Positions 27,850 to 38,386 are shown, counted from the first letter of the stretch. The stretch: DNA of 64,000 nt from Promicromonospora thailandica (GCF_024171955.1 NZ_JAMTCS010000004.1:124001-188000); one strand, 5' to 3'. Notes: a model not told the origin generated them from the sequence alone. Made by a program: numbers and translations.

Positions 27850-28473
27850 GTGCTCCTGGCTTACATAGATGAGACGTCGAACACGCGGTGCTACCGCACG
27901 GTAGGGCTCGTCGTGCGGGCCGACGACGTACGACCCTTCGCCGAGCAGCTCGACGCGGTCGTGGCGGGGGCACCGCTCAAGTCCATGGTGCGGGCGCGCA
28001 TCTCGATCTACCGGCAGGCCTTCGACGTGACGGCACAGCATGCGGAGGGCATCTGGGTGGAAGGACTGGACCGCAAGAGTTTTCGCGACCGTTATGCCGG
28101 CCGACACGACGAGCACGTCACGACCCTGCTTCATCTTCTCGAGAAGCTGAACAGGTATGCCAACCGCCGTGGGGAGGACCTGATCGTCATCGCCGACGAG
28201 CACCGGACGGCGCGCAGCGCTCAGGCCGCACTCCGCCAGGCACGCCGTGAGCGGGTCTGGGGATACCGGGGCAAGCCGCAGCGGATCGCCGACACCGTCT
28301 ACTTCGTCTCGTCCGCCGGGAGCAGGCTCGTGCAGGCAGCGGATCTCGTGGCGTTCCTCTATCAGCGACTGGCCGACGGGGTCGACCGCAACGAACGCGC
28401 GGCGGCAGCGAACAAGGCATTGTGGTCTGCGCTGGGGAACGTGCCCGTACACGATCGACTCTGGGAGCCCTGA
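27850..28473 (+). CDS. DUF3800 family protein
   Basis: This 207-residue protein has the DUF3800 hallmarks: LLAYIDETSNTRCY at the start, LIVIADEHRTARSAQAALRQA in the middle, and SRLVQAADLVAFLYQRLADG near the end. The acidic residues of YIDE, ADE and AADL are the conserved ones and suggest a nuclease-like (possibly RNase H-like) active site, but the biochemical role is not established. Codon choice is less extreme than in neighbours (ttt, agt, tat and ctt occur), which hints at horizontal acquisition. Such genes are common in phage, plasmid and defence contexts. It starts at GTG 27850. Confidence 0.85.
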   Translation: MLLAYIDETSNTRCYRTVGLVVRADDVRPFAEQLDAVVAGAPLKSMVRARISIYRQAFDVTAQHAEGIWVEGLDRKSFRDRYAGRHDEHVTTLLHLLEKLNRYANRRGEDLIVIADEHRTARSAQAALRQARRERVWGYRGKPQRIADTVYFVSSAGSRLVQAADLVAFLYQRLADGVDRNERAAAANKALWSALGNVPVHDRLWEP

Positions 28474-28488
28474 CTCCGGACGCACGAC

Positions 28489-28510
28489 AGCCCCCGACGG
28501 TGCGGGGGCT
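28489..28510 (+). terminator. Hairpin terminator of the DUF3800 gene
   Basis: Perfect eight-base arms (agcccccg and cgggggct) with a six-base loop begin 15 bases after the stop. No T-tract follows. Confidence 0.6.
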
Positions 28511-28565
28511 GAAGGCAGGGCGCTCAGGATCTCTCCCTCTTGCGCATCTCCACTATAGGCGCGGG

Positions 28566-28597
28566 CCCGTGCGTGGTCCAGCGCGACCACGCACGGG
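28566..28597 (-). terminator. leuS terminator hairpin
   Basis: A perfect 13-base stem with a six-base loop lies nine bases after the leuS stop on the minus strand. There is no U-run, as is usual in this genome. Confidence 0.7.
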
Positions 28598-28605
28598 GCG
28601 ATGTC

Positions 28606-31551
28606 CTACGCGGGGACGATGTTGACCAGGTTGGGGGCCCGGACGATGACCTTGCGCACGCCGCGCCCGTCCAGGAACTTGATCACGTTCGGCTCGGCCA
28701 GGGCCGTCGCCTCCAGGTCCTCCGCCGAGATGTCCGGCGCCACCTCGAACCGCGCGCGGACCTTGCCCTGGACCTGGACCACGCAGGTCACGGTCTCCTG
28801 GACCAGGTACTGCTCGTCCGCGGTCGGGAACGGCTCGTGCGCCAGCGACTCCTCGTGCCCCAGCCGGGACCACAGCTCCTCCGCGATGTGCGGGGCGATG
28901 GGCGCCGTCATGAGGACGAGCGGCTCCACGGCGGCGCGCGGCACGGACGACAGGCCGGTGAGGTGGTTGTTCAGCGTGATGAGCTTGGCGATCGCCGTGT
29001 TCGGCCGCATGTTCTCCATCTCGGCGCGGACGTCGGCGATGGTGCGGTGCACGATGCGCAGCGTGGCGGTGTCGGGCTCGTCGTCCGTCACCGTCAGCTC
29101 GCCCGTCTCCTCCGAGACGACGTTGCGCCACAGCCGCTGCAGGAACCGCTGTGAGCCGACGACGTCGCGCGTGTTCCAGGGGCGCGACAGGTCGAGCGGT
29201 CCCATCGACATCTCGTAGACGCGGAACGTGTCGGCGCCGTACTGCTCGTACATCTCGTCGGGCGTCACGACGTTCTTGAGCGACTTGCCCATCTTGCCGT
29301 ACTCGCGGTTGACCGGCTGGCCCTGCCACGTGTAGCCGCTCTGCTCGTCACCCTCGACCTCCGCGGCCGGCACGTACTGGCCGCGCGAGTCGGTGTACGC
29401 GTACGCCTGGATGTAGCCCTGGTTGAAGAGCTTGCCGAACGGCTCGAGGCTCGTGACGTGGCCGAGGTCGAGCAGCACCTTGTGCCAGAACCGCGCGTAC
29501 AGCAGGTGCAGCACCGCGTGCTCCACGCCGCCCACGTACAGGTCGACACCGCCTGCCGGGCCGGACGTCGCGTTGTGCTGCGGCCCCAGCCAGTACTGCT
29601 CCAGCTCGGGCAGCGCGGCCGCGCCGTTCTCGGCCGGGTCCAGGTAGCGCAGGTAGTACCAGCACGACCCGGCCCAGTTGGGCATGGTGTTGGTGTCGCG
29701 ACGGTACGTGCGCGGCCCGTCACCCAGGTCCAGGGTGACGTGCACCCACTCGTCGTTGCGGCCCAGCGGCGCCTCCGGCTCGGAGGTCGCGTCGTCCGGG
29801 TCGAAGGTGCGCGGCGCGTAGTCGGGCACGTCCGGCAGGTCGACCGGCAGCATCGCGTCGGGGATCGCCACGGGCCGGTCGTCCTCGTCCCACACGACCG
29901 GGAACGGCTCGCCCCAGTAGCGCTGCCGGCTGAACAGCCAGTCGTTGAGGCGGTAGGTCGTGGTGCCCTCGCCGATGTTCCTGCTCTCCAGCCAGGCGAT
30001 GATCCTCGCCTTGGCCTCGGCGACACCCAGGCCGTCGAGCGAGATCTCGTCGTTGGCGGAGCGCACGGCGACGCCCTCGCCCGCGTACGCGCCGGTGTGG
30101 CCCTCGGGCAGGCCGCCCTCCGGCTCGACCGTGTAGATCACGGGCAGGTCGTAGGCCTCGGCGAACGCGAAGTCGCGCTCGTCACCGCCCGGCACCGCCA
30201 TGATGGCGCCGGTGCCGTAGCCCATGAGCACGTAGTCCGCGGTGAAGACCGGCACCTGCGTGCCGTTCACGGGGTTCACCGCGAGGTGGCCGGTGAAGAC
30301 GCCGGTCTTCTTGCCTGCGTCGGCCTGGCGCTCGACCGCAGTCTTCGCGGACGCCTCGCGCCGGTAGGCGGCGACGGCCTCGACCGGGGTGTCGTACCCG
30401 CCGGTCCACGCCGAGCGCGTGCCGTCGGGCCAGGCCGCGGGGACCTCGTCGAGCAGCGGGTGCTCGGGAGCCACCACCATGAACGTGGCGCCGAACAGCG
30501 TGTCGGGGCGGGTCGTGAAGACCTCGAGGGTGCCCGCCGCACCGGCCGGGTCGCCCTCGGCGGTGCCGACGACGTCGAACCTCACGTTCGCGCCCGTCGA
30601 CCGGCCGATCCAGTTGCGCTGCATCGACTTGACCTTGTCGGGCCAGTCGATCAGCTCCAGGTCGTCCGCCAGGCGGTCGGCGTAGGCGGTGATGCGCATC
30701 TTCCACTGGCGCAGGTTGCGCTGGAACACCGGGAAGTTGCCGCGCTCGGACCGGCCGTCGGCCGTGACCTCCTCGTTGGCGAGCACGGTGCCCAGGCCGG
30801 GGCACCAGTTCACCGGGGAGGAGTCGATGTAGGCCAGGCGCTGGCCGTCGATGACGTCACGCTGCTCGAGCTCGCTGAGCCCTGCCCAGACGGCGCCGCC
30901 GGTGTTGTCGCCGTCGTGCCCGGGGACGGGCCGCGTGCCCGCGGCGAGCTCCGCGCGCAGCTCCGCGATCGGGCGGGCCCGGCCGGTGCCGGCCGACGGC
31001 CCGGGGCGCTCCGCCTCGGTGTCGTACCAGGAGTCGAAGATCTGCAGGAAGATCCACTGCGTCCAGCGCACGTACTCGGGGTCGATGGTCGCGAAGGTGC
31101 GGCGCGAGTCGTGCCCCAGGCCCAGGCGGCGCAGCTGGCGCCGCATGTTGAGGATGTTGGCCTCGGTGGTGACGCGCGGGTGCTGGCCGGTCTGGACGGC
31201 GTACTGCTCGGCGGGCAGGCCGAACGCGTCGTAGCCCAGCGCGTGCAGCACGTTGTCGCCGCGCATCCGGCGGAACCGCCCGGTCACGTCCGTGGCGATG
31301 TAGCCCAGCGGGTGGCCGACGTGCAGGCCCGCACCCGACGGGTACGGGAACATGTCCATGATGAAGTACGGGTCGCCCTGTGCCGGGCTGCCGCCCGGCC
31401 CCGTAAGTCGCCCCTGCGGGTTCGCCGCGTGGAAGGTTCCGCGCTCCTCCCAGATGTCCTGCCAGCGCAGCTCGATCTGCTGCGCGAGGGCCGGGGTGTA
31501 GCGGAAACGGGGCTCGTCCGGGGACGTGGTGCGCTCGGGTGCGTCGGGCAT
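28606..31551 (-). CDS. leuS: Leucyl-tRNA synthetase
   Basis: This class I aminoacyl-tRNA synthetase has about 981 residues. The HIGH-type motif reads [16 protein letters not shown] and the KMSKS-type motif reads KMGKSLKN. The CP1 editing domain is present ([39 protein letters not shown], whose Asp aligns the editing site). The anticodon domain and C-terminal extension ([15 protein letters not shown]) complete it. ATG 31551 (MPDAPERTT) is preferred to longer frames. I looked for a T-box leader upstream and saw none. Confidence 0.97.
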   Translation of the reverse strand: MPDAPERTTSPDEPRFRYTPALAQQIELRWQDIWEERGTFHAANPQGRLTGPGGSPAQGDPYFIMDMFPYPSGAGLHVGHPLGYIATDVTGRFRRMRGDNVLHALGYDAFGLPAEQYAVQTGQHPRVTTEANILNMRRQLRRLGLGHDSRRTFATIDPEYVRWTQWIFLQIFDSWYDTEAERPGPSAGTGRARPIAELRAELAAGTRPVPGHDGDNTGGAVWAGLSELEQRDVIDGQRLAYIDSSPVNWCPGLGTVLANEEVTADGRSERGNFPVFQRNLRQWKMRITAYADRLADDLELIDWPDKVKSMQRNWIGRSTGANVRFDVVGTAEGDPAGAAGTLEVFTTRPDTLFGATFMVVAPEHPLLDEVPAAWPDGTRSAWTGGYDTPVEAVAAYRREASAKTAVERQADAGKKTGVFTGHLAVNPVNGTQVPVFTADYVLMGYGTGAIMAVPGGDERDFAFAEAYDLPVIYTVEPEGGLPEGHTGAYAGEGVAVRSANDEISLDGLGVAEAKARIIAWLESRNIGEGTTTYRLNDWLFSRQRYWGEPFPVVWDEDDRPVAIPDAMLPVDLPDVPDYAPRTFDPDDATSEPEAPLGRNDEWVHVTLDLGDGPRTYRRDTNTMPNWAGSCWYYLRYLDPAENGAAALPELEQYWLGPQHNATSGPAGGVDLYVGGVEHAVLHLLYARFWHKVLLDLGHVTSLEPFGKLFNQGYIQAYAYTDSRGQYVPAAEVEGDEQSGYTWQGQPVNREYGKMGKSLKNVVTPDEMYEQYGADTFRVYEMSMGPLDLSRPWNTRDVVGSQRFLQRLWRNVVSEETGELTVTDDEPDTATLRIVHRTIADVRAEMENMRPNTAIAKLITLNNHLTGLSSVPRAAVEPLVLMTAPIAPHIAEELWSRLGHEESLAHEPFPTADEQYLVQETVTCVVQVQGKVRARFEVAPDISAEDLEATALAEPNVIKFLDGRGVRKVIVRAPNLVNIVPA

Positions 31552-31679
31552 GGTCACGGCTGGAAGTCTACCGACCGCGCGGGCGCCCGGCCTCGGCTGT
31601 CCACAGGCCCGGGCCCTGCGGACGCGTTCATGCGACATTCGCCCGCACCTCCCCCGCCGTTCGCCGTCCGGGTGCTCGA

Positions 31680-32999
31680 ATGGCCCGCATGATGCCCTCG
31701 TTGCGGAAGACCCTCGCCACCTGCATCGCCGTCGCCCTCGCCACCACCGTCGCCTCCACCGCCGCGGCCGCGCCCGGCACCGGACCGCGCACCGCGCCCC
31801 GCGACGCCCCTGCCGACCACGTCGTGCTGCTGGCCCTGGACGGGTTCGACGTCGAGTACCTGGACCTGGTGCGCTCCGGCGCGGCGCCGATGCCGAACCT
31901 CGAGCGCCTGCTGCGCCGGGGCAGCGTCAGCACCTCCACGGGTGTGATGACGTCGATCACCAACCCGTCCTGGTCGTCGGTGGCCACGGGCGCCTGGCCC
32001 GCGACGCACCGCAACACGGCGTACTGGTTCGACACCTCCACGAACACGGCACGCGGCCAGCAGCGGGACCTCGCGGTGCCGACGGTCGCGCAGTCGATCC
32101 GCGCCCAGGGCGGCACCGTGTTCTCGGCGCAGTGGTTCATCCTGCAGAACTACGGCGTCACCTTCGGGGACCCCGACGGCCTCTACACGCAGCCCGGCGG
32201 CGACTGCGCCCGCCGTACCGACGACGCCGTGTCCGTGCTGCACGGGGAGCCCGTCGACTCCGGCGGCGATCAGGTCCGGGCGAACGGCGTGCCGGACCTG
32301 ATCGCCGTGTACTGCGACGTGCTCGACGCGATCGGCCACGAAGGCGGCGACGCCGACCCGCGGATCCCCGCCGCCCTCGCCGACATCGACGCGCAGATCG
32401 GCCGTCTCGTGCAGGCGACCAGGGACGCCGGCGTGTACGGCCGCACCGCGTTCGTGGTCACGGGCGACCACGGCATGACCACCTTCGACAAGGGGTTCGG
32501 CGCCGAGGGCCTGGCCGCGATCGAGGACGCCGGGTTCACCCCGCAGATCCTGACCAGCGGGCAGACGCCGGCGCCCGGCACCGACGTCGTCATCGTCGTG
32601 GGCGGCGTGGCCGACGTGCGGGTCATCGGTGAGCGCGCGGGTGACCGCTCCGCCGTCCGCCGGCTGGAGCGTGCGCTGCGCGGCCTGCCCCAGGTGCGGG
32701 ACGTGCTCGACGAGGGAGACCAGCGCAGGCTGCGCATGAGCCCGGGCTACGGCGACCTCGTCGTCGAGCCCGAGCCGGGCTGGTCGTTCGGTCCGACGCC
32801 CGCCGACGCGGCCGGCCGGCACGGCGCCCGGACGGAGCTGCGCGTGCCGCTGGTCCTGGCCGGGGCCGGGGTGCGGCCGGGCGTGCGGCCGGCGCACCCG
32901 CGGCACGTCGACGTCGCGCCCACGATCTCGGCGCTGCTGGGCTACGCCCCGCCGTCGGGCGCCGAGGGCCGGGTCCTGCGCGAGGCACTGCGCCGCTGA
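31680..32999 (+). CDS. Secreted alkaline-phosphatase-superfamily nucleotide pyrophosphatase/phosphodiesterase
   Basis: This protein of about 439 residues has a Sec signal ([22 protein letters not shown]). Metal ligands of the NPP type are visible: [12 protein letters not shown] (Asp), [14 protein letters not shown] (Thr/Ser nucleophile region), [15 protein letters not shown] (Asp/His), and [13 protein letters not shown] (Asp-His). The protein would hydrolyse phosphodiesters outside the cell. ATG codons at 31680, 31689 and 31692 are all in frame, and the first is used here. It is divergent from leuS with 128 bases between. Confidence 0.9.
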   Translation: MARMMPSLRKTLATCIAVALATTVASTAAAAPGTGPRTAPRDAPADHVVLLALDGFDVEYLDLVRSGAAPMPNLERLLRRGSVSTSTGVMTSITNPSWSSVATGAWPATHRNTAYWFDTSTNTARGQQRDLAVPTVAQSIRAQGGTVFSAQWFILQNYGVTFGDPDGLYTQPGGDCARRTDDAVSVLHGEPVDSGGDQVRANGVPDLIAVYCDVLDAIGHEGGDADPRIPAALADIDAQIGRLVQATRDAGVYGRTAFVVTGDHGMTTFDKGFGAEGLAAIEDAGFTPQILTSGQTPAPGTDVVIVVGGVADVRVIGERAGDRSAVRRLERALRGLPQVRDVLDEGDQRRLRMSPGYGDLVVEPEPGWSFGPTPADAAGRHGARTELRVPLVLAGAGVRPGVRPAHPRHVDVAPTISALLGYAPPSGAEGRVLREALRR

Positions 33000-33027
33000 G
33001 GCCGCCCGACCTCGGCGCGTGAGCGGG

Positions 33028-33672
33028 TCAGAACGAGTCGACCAGCGGGCCGCCGACCGCCAGGAGCAGCCAGGCCACCGCGGCCACGTAGCCGATGACC
33101 AGGATGATGTGCCGGTTGCCGACGACGGCGTCCCGCAGGCCCTCGCCCACCCGCAGGTCGCCCGAGCCGATGCCCCGCACGAGCTGGTACCACAGCAGCG
33201 GCCACATGATGGTCCACACGACCATGCAGTAGGGGCACAGCGCGACGATCTCGTAGAAGCTCGTGTACATCAGGAAGAAGATCAGCGCCTGGCCCAGCAC
33301 GGTGCCGACCAGCAGCGACCCCCAGTACCAGCGCGGCAGGCGGGTGCCGAGCAGCAGCATCACGCCCGTCGTGACCACCACGGGGAACGCCGCCACGCCG
33401 ATGTACGGGTTGGGGAACCCGAGCAGCGCACCCTGCCACGAGTCCATGGCGGCGCTGCACGTCACGAAGAGGTTGATGCTGCACGACGCCGTGCGGTCCG
33501 GCTCGACGAACGCCAGGTACTTCTCCCAGGCCAGCGCGAACGAGGCGATGAACCCGATGCCCCCGAGCACCACCAGGAGCAGGCCCATGGTCCGTGCGCC
33601 GAACGGCTCGGTGGCCGTGGCGCCCTGCGATGCGTTGTCCGACGACGTCATGGTCGCCCCGGTCCCAGTCAC
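33028..33672 (-). CDS. Vitamin K epoxide reductase (VKOR) family membrane protein
   Basis: This is a 214-residue protein with five hydrophobic helices. The redox-active CPYC motif lies at the membrane face (EIVALCPYCMVVWTIMW). A second Cys pair (SCSINLFVTCSAAM) matches the loop cysteines of bacterial VKOR, and NPYIGVAAFPVVV is typical. In actinobacteria VKOR reoxidises DsbA-like proteins using quinone, making disulfides in exported proteins. GTG 33672 opens the frame, and ATG 33651 is an alternative with a GGGG-rich leader. Confidence 0.93.
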   Translation of the reverse strand: MTGTGATMTSSDNASQGATATEPFGARTMGLLLVVLGGIGFIASFALAWEKYLAFVEPDRTASCSINLFVTCSAAMDSWQGALLGFPNPYIGVAAFPVVVTTGVMLLLGTRLPRWYWGSLLVGTVLGQALIFFLMYTSFYEIVALCPYCMVVWTIMWPLLWYQLVRGIGSGDLRVGEGLRDAVVGNRHIILVIGYVAAVAWLLLAVGGPLVDSF

Positions 33673-33717
33673 GCGCCTACGGTACCGGCGAACCCTGGAG
33701 CTTCGCTGGGATCCGGG

Positions 33718-34908
33718 TCACGATGCGGTCTCCGGCACCTGGTGCACCACCCGCTGCCGCCCGAACGCCAGGATCAGGCCGAGCCCGAGCACCGTGACGG
33801 CGAACCCGGCCCACGCGGGCGCCAGGTAGCCCCACCCGGCGTCGATCACGAGGCCGCCGACGAACGCGCCCGCGCCGTTGGCGACGTTGAGGCCCGCGTG
33901 GCACAGAGCCGCGCCGAGCGACGGCGCGCCCGGCGACAGGTCCATGAGCCGCGTCTGGAACGCGAGCCCGAGGATCTGCGACGTGACGCCCAGCAGGAAC
34001 AGGGCCAGCAGGGCGGGCACCACCCAGGCGCCGGTGAGCGCGAACAGGACCAGCGACGCCGCGGTGGCGACGAAGCCGATCACGACGGCCCGCAGCACAC
34101 CCCGGTCGGCGAGCCGCCCGCCGATCTGGGTGCCCACCGTCATGCCCACGCCGAACAGCGCGAGCACCCACGGCACGGCTCCGCCGGGTAGCCCCGTCAC
34201 GCCCGTCATCGTGGGCGCCACGTACGTGTACACGGCGAACATGCCGCCGAACCCGACGGCGCCCGCCCCGAACGCGAGCCACAGGGGCGCGTTGCGCAGC
34301 GTCGCCAGCTCGGTGCGCACCGAGCGGCCCTCGCCACCCGCGCCTGCGGGCACCAGACGCCACAGCCCGAGCAGCGTGGCCAGCCCGAGCCCGCCGATCA
34401 GCACGTAGGACACGCGCCAGCCGAAGGTCTGTCCCACCCACGTGGACAGCGGCACGCCCACGACGTTGGCGATCGTCAGGCCCGTCATCATGGTCGCGAC
34501 GGCGCGCCCCCGCTGGGCGGGCCCGGCGACGGCGGCGCCCACCGCCGCGCCGACGCCGAAGAACGCCCCGTGCGGCAGGCCGGCGAGGAACCGGCCGACC
34601 ACGAGCCAGCCGACGTCGGGCGCCGCCGCGGACAGCACGTTCGCGACCGTGTAGAACCCCATGAGCGCCAGCAGCAGCCGCTTGCGCGACATCCGCGCCG
34701 CCGCGACCGTCAGCAGCGGCGCCCCGACGACGACGCCCAGCGCGTACGCCGTGATGGTGTGTCCTACCTGCGGATCGGTGGCGCCGAGGTCTGCCCCGAC
34801 GTCCGGCAGCAGGCCCATCGCCGCGAACTCCGTGGTACCGATCGTGAAGCCGCCGACGGCCAGCGCGACGAGCGCGGGCGCGGCGGAGCGCAGGGAGGTG
34901 CTGGTCAC
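33718..34908 (-). CDS. MFS transporter, DHA1-type
   Basis: This protein of about 396 residues has 12 predicted helices. DHA1/AraJ-like signatures are GFTIGTTEFAAMGLLPDV in helix 1, AARMSRKRLLLALM in the 2-3 loop and AGLPHGAFFGVGAAVG in helix 4. GTG 34908 is chosen because GGAG lies five bases upstream; the longer frame to 34953 has no such site. The substrate is unknown, and sugar or drug export is usual for the group. The MntR-type regulator gene lies 76 bases upstream on the same strand, so they may be cotranscribed. Confidence 0.9.
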   Translation of the reverse strand: MTSTSLRSAAPALVALAVGGFTIGTTEFAAMGLLPDVGADLGATDPQVGHTITAYALGVVVGAPLLTVAAARMSRKRLLLALMGFYTVANVLSAAAPDVGWLVVGRFLAGLPHGAFFGVGAAVGAAVAGPAQRGRAVATMMTGLTIANVVGVPLSTWVGQTFGWRVSYVLIGGLGLATLLGLWRLVPAGAGGEGRSVRTELATLRNAPLWLAFGAGAVGFGGMFAVYTYVAPTMTGVTGLPGGAVPWVLALFGVGMTVGTQIGGRLADRGVLRAVVIGFVATAASLVLFALTGAWVVPALLALFLLGVTSQILGLAFQTRLMDLSPGAPSLGAALCHAGLNVANGAGAFVGGLVIDAGWGYLAPAWAGFAVTVLGLGLILAFGRQRVVHQVPETAS

Positions 34909-34984
34909 GTGGTCTCCAGATGTCGTATCGATTCGAGGCACCGTCGGCGACACCGGCGACGAAAGGGGAGGAACGGGGGACAGA

Positions 34985-35713
34985 CTACTCCTGGGACACC
35001 CACACGCGGGAGGCCGCCAGCAGGCCGAGGTCGGCCACCCGCTCGACGGAGCGCGGCTCGGCGCCGGGCGCCTCCGGGTCGGACGTCAGGCACGTCCACG
35101 TCACCGCGACCGTCCCCGCGAACTCCCGCCGCGTGGTCACCTCCACCCGCATGTCGAGGTCCATGCCGAGCTCCGCCAGGTAGCGCAGCGCCTCGGGGTC
35201 GGCGTCCGAGATCCGCACCACCGTGCCCGCGTCACCCGCGTGCATCGACGACAACGGCACCGCCGACGGCCGCACCACCGTGCCGTCCGCGCTCGGGATC
35301 GGGTCGCCGTGCGGGTCGCGCGACGGGTTGCCCAGCCGCTCCGCCATCCGCTCCACGAACACGTCGGAGACGGCGTGCTCCAGCACCTCCGCCTCGTCGT
35401 GCACCTCGTCCCAGCCGTACCCGAGCTGGCTCACCAGGAACGTCTCCAGCAGCCGGTGCCGCCGCACCATCGCGAGCGCGAGCCTGCGCCCGTCGTCGGT
35501 CAGCCGGATCGCGCCGTACCGCTCGTGCTCCAGCAGACCCTGCCCCGACAGCCGGCGCACCGTCTCGGACACCGTGGACGCGCCCACCCCCAGCCGGTCG
35601 GCCAGGTGCTTGGTGGTCACCTTCTCGTCGGACCACTCCTGCGCCGACCACACCGCCTTCAGGTAGTCCTGGGCGACGGGCGTCAGCTCGGCCGGGTCGG
35701 TTGCGATGTCCAC
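34985..35713 (-). CDS. DtxR-family metalloregulator, MntR-like
   Basis: This 242-residue protein has an N-terminal winged helix (LTPVAQDYLKAVWSAQEWSDEKVTTKHLADRLGVGASTVSETVRRL), a metal-binding/dimerisation domain (MVRRHRLLETFLVSQLGYGWDEVHDEAEVLEHAVSD, RDPHGDPIPSADG), and an SH3-like domain at the end. The RRHRLLETF...GYGWDEVHDEAE pattern is closer to actinobacterial MntR (Mn2+) than to IdeR (Fe2+). GTG 35713 lies 10 bases behind the metallophosphoesterase stop. Targets are unknown. Confidence 0.9.
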   Translation of the reverse strand: MDIATDPAELTPVAQDYLKAVWSAQEWSDEKVTTKHLADRLGVGASTVSETVRRLSGQGLLEHERYGAIRLTDDGRRLALAMVRRHRLLETFLVSQLGYGWDEVHDEAEVLEHAVSDVFVERMAERLGNPSRDPHGDPIPSADGTVVRPSAVPLSSMHAGDAGTVVRISDADPEALRYLAELGMDLDMRVEVTTRREFAGTVAVTWTCLTSDPEAPGAEPRSVERVADLGLLAASRVWVSQE

Positions 35714-35723
35714 ACCCCCGAGC

Positions 35724-37388
35724 CTAGTTGCCGGACGGCGACGACGAGGGTGCCGCACCATCGCCGGGCAGGTCACCCGGTACGTCGTCCGGCACCTCGT
35801 CGGGCAGCGGCACCACCGGCGGCACCGTCTGCCGCTCCCCCACGAACGCCTCACCCTCGGGGGTGACCTCCACGAGCTGCCAGTCCACGAACCGGCGCCG
35901 CTCCGGGTCGAACCGCAGCACCGTCATCTCCGACGAGTCCCGCAGCGGGCCCACCGACGTGTTCCCCTTGGTGGCACCACCCGTGCTCGCGTTCACGTAC
36001 CGCACGCCGTACCCCACCACGTCCGGCCCGATCCGCGTGTGCATGTGCCCCGAGACCTGGAACGGCACGCACCCCGACTCCAGCGCCGCGTCACCCACGG
36101 CCGGCTGGTGCACCAGCAGCAGGTCCACCCGGTCCTCGCCCGTGTACCCGCCCAGGCCCGGCTCGCCCGCGACCTCGCACGCCACGTCCCGCAGCCGCTC
36201 CCCCGCCTCCTGAGGCGTCTCCTCCCGCGACATCACCGTGCCGCCACCGATCCGCGTCTCCAGCGGGTCCCGGTCGCCCAGGATCCGCACCCCCTCGACC
36301 TCGACCACCTCGCCGTCCAGCACCACCTGCCGGTTCGCGAGCTCCGTCGCCGTCGTCAGCCGCGAGTCGTGGTTGCCGTCCGCCACCACGAACGGCACGC
36401 CGTCCGGCACCGCGGACGCGAACGAGTCCACGCACACCGACTCCACGCTCGTCCCGTTGATCGTCGTGTCCCCCGCGTTCAGCATGACGTCCGGCCCGAT
36501 CCGGTCGGCGAGATCCCGGATCAGCGGCGTCATGCCCGTGTTGCAGTGCAGGTCCGACACCAGCAGGAACGTCACGTACTCCGGTGCGTCCGGGCTGCCC
36601 GACGGCGACGCGCCCGTCCCGTCCGCCACCTCCTGCTCGGCCACCCGCGCGTCCCACGCCTCCAGCAGCCGCTCCCGCGCGCCCGCGTAGAACACCTCGT
36701 TCGCCTGGTACGTCTCCACGAGCTGGCCGCTGTACGTGTCGATCACACCCGCCAGCCGGCCCGTGATCCGGGCCCCCTCCAGCGCCGTCCCCTCGAACAC
36801 CGCCGACGCCGGCAGGGCGGCCCGCTCCTGCGGCGCGGAGCTCGCCGTCGCGGTGGCGGCCACCAGGACGACGACGGCGACGCCCGCGGTGATCTCCCAC
36901 GTGCGGGCCGCGGCGGCGCGGGCGAGCTCACGGCGCCGCGCCGCGCCGAGCAGCGCGCGCACGCCCAGTGCCCCCGCGACGAGGACCACGGCGGCGCCCC
37001 CGGCACCCCGGGCGGCGTCCCACGCGAGGGCCCACGCGACGGTGCGCACCGTCTGCTGCGGGGTGTCGAAGAACTGGAGGTAGCCGTCGAGGTCGCCCGC
37101 GAGCGCGTCGAAGCTGGCGGCGTCCACGGCCGACAGGTCGGCCGGGATCTCGTGCACGGTGATCCGGACGCCGAGGGTGAGCGGCAGCGGGGAGTCGGTG
37201 ACGACGGTGCCGAGGGGGCCGAGGTCCGCGACGAGCCGGTCCTGCGCGGTGACGGCGTAGGTGGCCTCGTGCGGGCCGAGGCTGAGCTCGGCCCGCGCCG
37301 TCGTGATCCCGTACATCAGGCAGGCGAGGGCCGCGAGCGCACCAGCCAGGGTCCAGCGCAGCCAGCGGGGTGGGGCAAGGCGAGTCAT
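35724..37388 (-). CDS. Membrane-anchored metallophosphoesterase
   Basis: This is a 554-residue protein. The N-terminal half carries an anchor (WTLAGALAALACLMYGITTA), an extracytoplasmic stretch and two more helices (AVVLVAGALGVRALL, VAVVVLVAATATAS). The C-terminal half is a calcineurin-like phosphoesterase: VSDLHCNTG (D-x-H), MLNAGDTTINGTS (GD-x...), VADGNHDS (GNHD), LLLVHQP and VSGHMHTRIG (GHxH). All metal ligands are present. The tail is Pro/Asp/Ser-rich. The substrate is unknown, and a role in the envelope is inferred from topology. Confidence 0.9.
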   Translation of the reverse strand: MTRLAPPRWLRWTLAGALAALACLMYGITTARAELSLGPHEATYAVTAQDRLVADLGPLGTVVTDSPLPLTLGVRITVHEIPADLSAVDAASFDALAGDLDGYLQFFDTPQQTVRTVAWALAWDAARGAGGAAVVLVAGALGVRALLGAARRRELARAAAARTWEITAGVAVVVLVAATATASSAPQERAALPASAVFEGTALEGARITGRLAGVIDTYSGQLVETYQANEVFYAGARERLLEAWDARVAEQEVADGTGASPSGSPDAPEYVTFLLVSDLHCNTGMTPLIRDLADRIGPDVMLNAGDTTINGTSVESVCVDSFASAVPDGVPFVVADGNHDSRLTTATELANRQVVLDGEVVEVEGVRILGDRDPLETRIGGGTVMSREETPQEAGERLRDVACEVAGEPGLGGYTGEDRVDLLLVHQPAVGDAALESGCVPFQVSGHMHTRIGPDVVGYGVRYVNASTGGATKGNTSVGPLRDSSEMTVLRFDPERRRFVDWQLVEVTPEGEAFVGERQTVPPVVPLPDEVPDDVPGDLPGDGAAPSSSPSGN

Positions 37389-37441
37389 CCCGCCCAGCCT
37401 TTCATGCGTACGGGGTGCTCACCCGCCACGGGCGGGCGGCG

Positions 37442-38386
37442 TCAGCCGGCCTTGCGGGACCGCGACCTCGACGCCGGCTTCTTGGCGGTGCCGGACTTCG
37501 AGCCCGACTTCGAGGCGGTCCCCGACTTCGTGCCCGACCCCGACTTCGAGCCCGACTTCGAGCCGGACCTGGTGCCGGACCCCGACGTCGAACCCGATCT
37601 CGACCTGGACTCCGCGACGCTGCGCTTGAGGGCCTCCATGAGGTCCACCACCTCGGCGCCCTCACCCTCCTCCTCGGTCTCGCCGAAGGTCTCCGCGGTG
37701 TCGACGCTCTCTCCCGCCTCGAGCTTGGCGTCGACCAGCTTGCGCAGCTGCACCTGGTACTCGTCCTCGTAGTCCTCGGGCGTGAAGTCCGCCTCGAAGC
37801 TGCTGACGAGCTGGGCCGACATCGCCAGCTCCTTGTCGCTGATCCGCGCGGGCTCGTCCAGGGCCGGGAACGCGGCCTCGCGCACCTCGTCTGCCCACAG
37901 GAGGGTCTGCAGCACGAGCACCTCGTCGCGCACGCGCAGCGCCGCGAGCCGGGTGCGCTGCCGCAGCGCGAACTTCACGACGGCGGTGCGGTCGGTCTCC
38001 TCCAGCGTGCGGCGCAGCAGCACGTACGCCTTCGTGGACTTGGAGTCCGGCTCCAGGTAGTAGGTCCGGTCGAACATGATGGGGTCGATCTGCTCGCTCG
38101 GCACGAACTCGACCACGGAGATCTCGCGGTCGCGCTCGGCGGGCAGGTGTGCGAGCTCCTTCTTGGTGAGCACCACGGTGCGCTCGCCGTCGTCGTAGGC
38201 GCGGTCGATGTGCTCGTACGGCACCACCTCGCCGTCGATCTCGCACACGCGCTTGTACCGGATGCGCCCACCGTCGGTGTCGTGCACCTGGTGCAGCGGC
38301 ACGTCGTGGTCCTCGGTCGCGCTGTACAGCTTGACCGGGACGTTGACGAGACCGAAGGTAACGGCACCCTTCCAGATAGCCCTCAT
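37442..38386 (-). CDS. ku: Ku protein (NHEJ) with long basic Ser/Lys/Arg tail
   Basis: This 314-residue protein has a bacterial Ku core: MRAIWKGAVTFGLVNVPVKLYSAT at the start, VHDTDGGRIRYKRVCEIDGEVV and FVPSEQIDPIMFDRTYYLEP in the ring, and ALRVRDEVLVLQTLLWADEVR. The dimer binds DNA ends and recruits LigD. From about residue 260 a tail of SRSGS, SGSKSGSK and KSGTA units ends in RSRSRKAG, longer than the minimal Ku C-terminus. Such basic tails give extra DNA binding in some bacteria. It lies near ligD, with only the mycoredoxin-like gene between. Confidence 0.96.
   Translation of the reverse strand: MRAIWKGAVTFGLVNVPVKLYSATEDHDVPLHQVHDTDGGRIRYKRVCEIDGEVVPYEHIDRAYDDGERTVVLTKKELAHLPAERDREISVVEFVPSEQIDPIMFDRTYYLEPDSKSTKAYVLLRRTLEETDRTAVVKFALRQRTRLAALRVRDEVLVLQTLLWADEVREAAFPALDEPARISDKELAMSAQLVSSFEADFTPEDYEDEYQVQLRKLVDAKLEAGESVDTAETFGETEEEGEGAEVVDLMEALKRSVAESRSRSGSTSGSGTRSGSKSGSKSGSGTKSGTASKSGSKSGTAKKPASRSRSRKAG

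Noticed and set aside
31552-31679. T-box riboswitch for leuS
   Set aside because: No specifier stem, T-box sequence or antiterminator pairing could be seen in the 128-base upstream region.
33718-35713. Manganese exporter regulated by the adjacent MntR-like protein
   Set aside because: The MFS protein is DHA1-like rather than a known Mn2+ transporter family, and I saw no MntR box.
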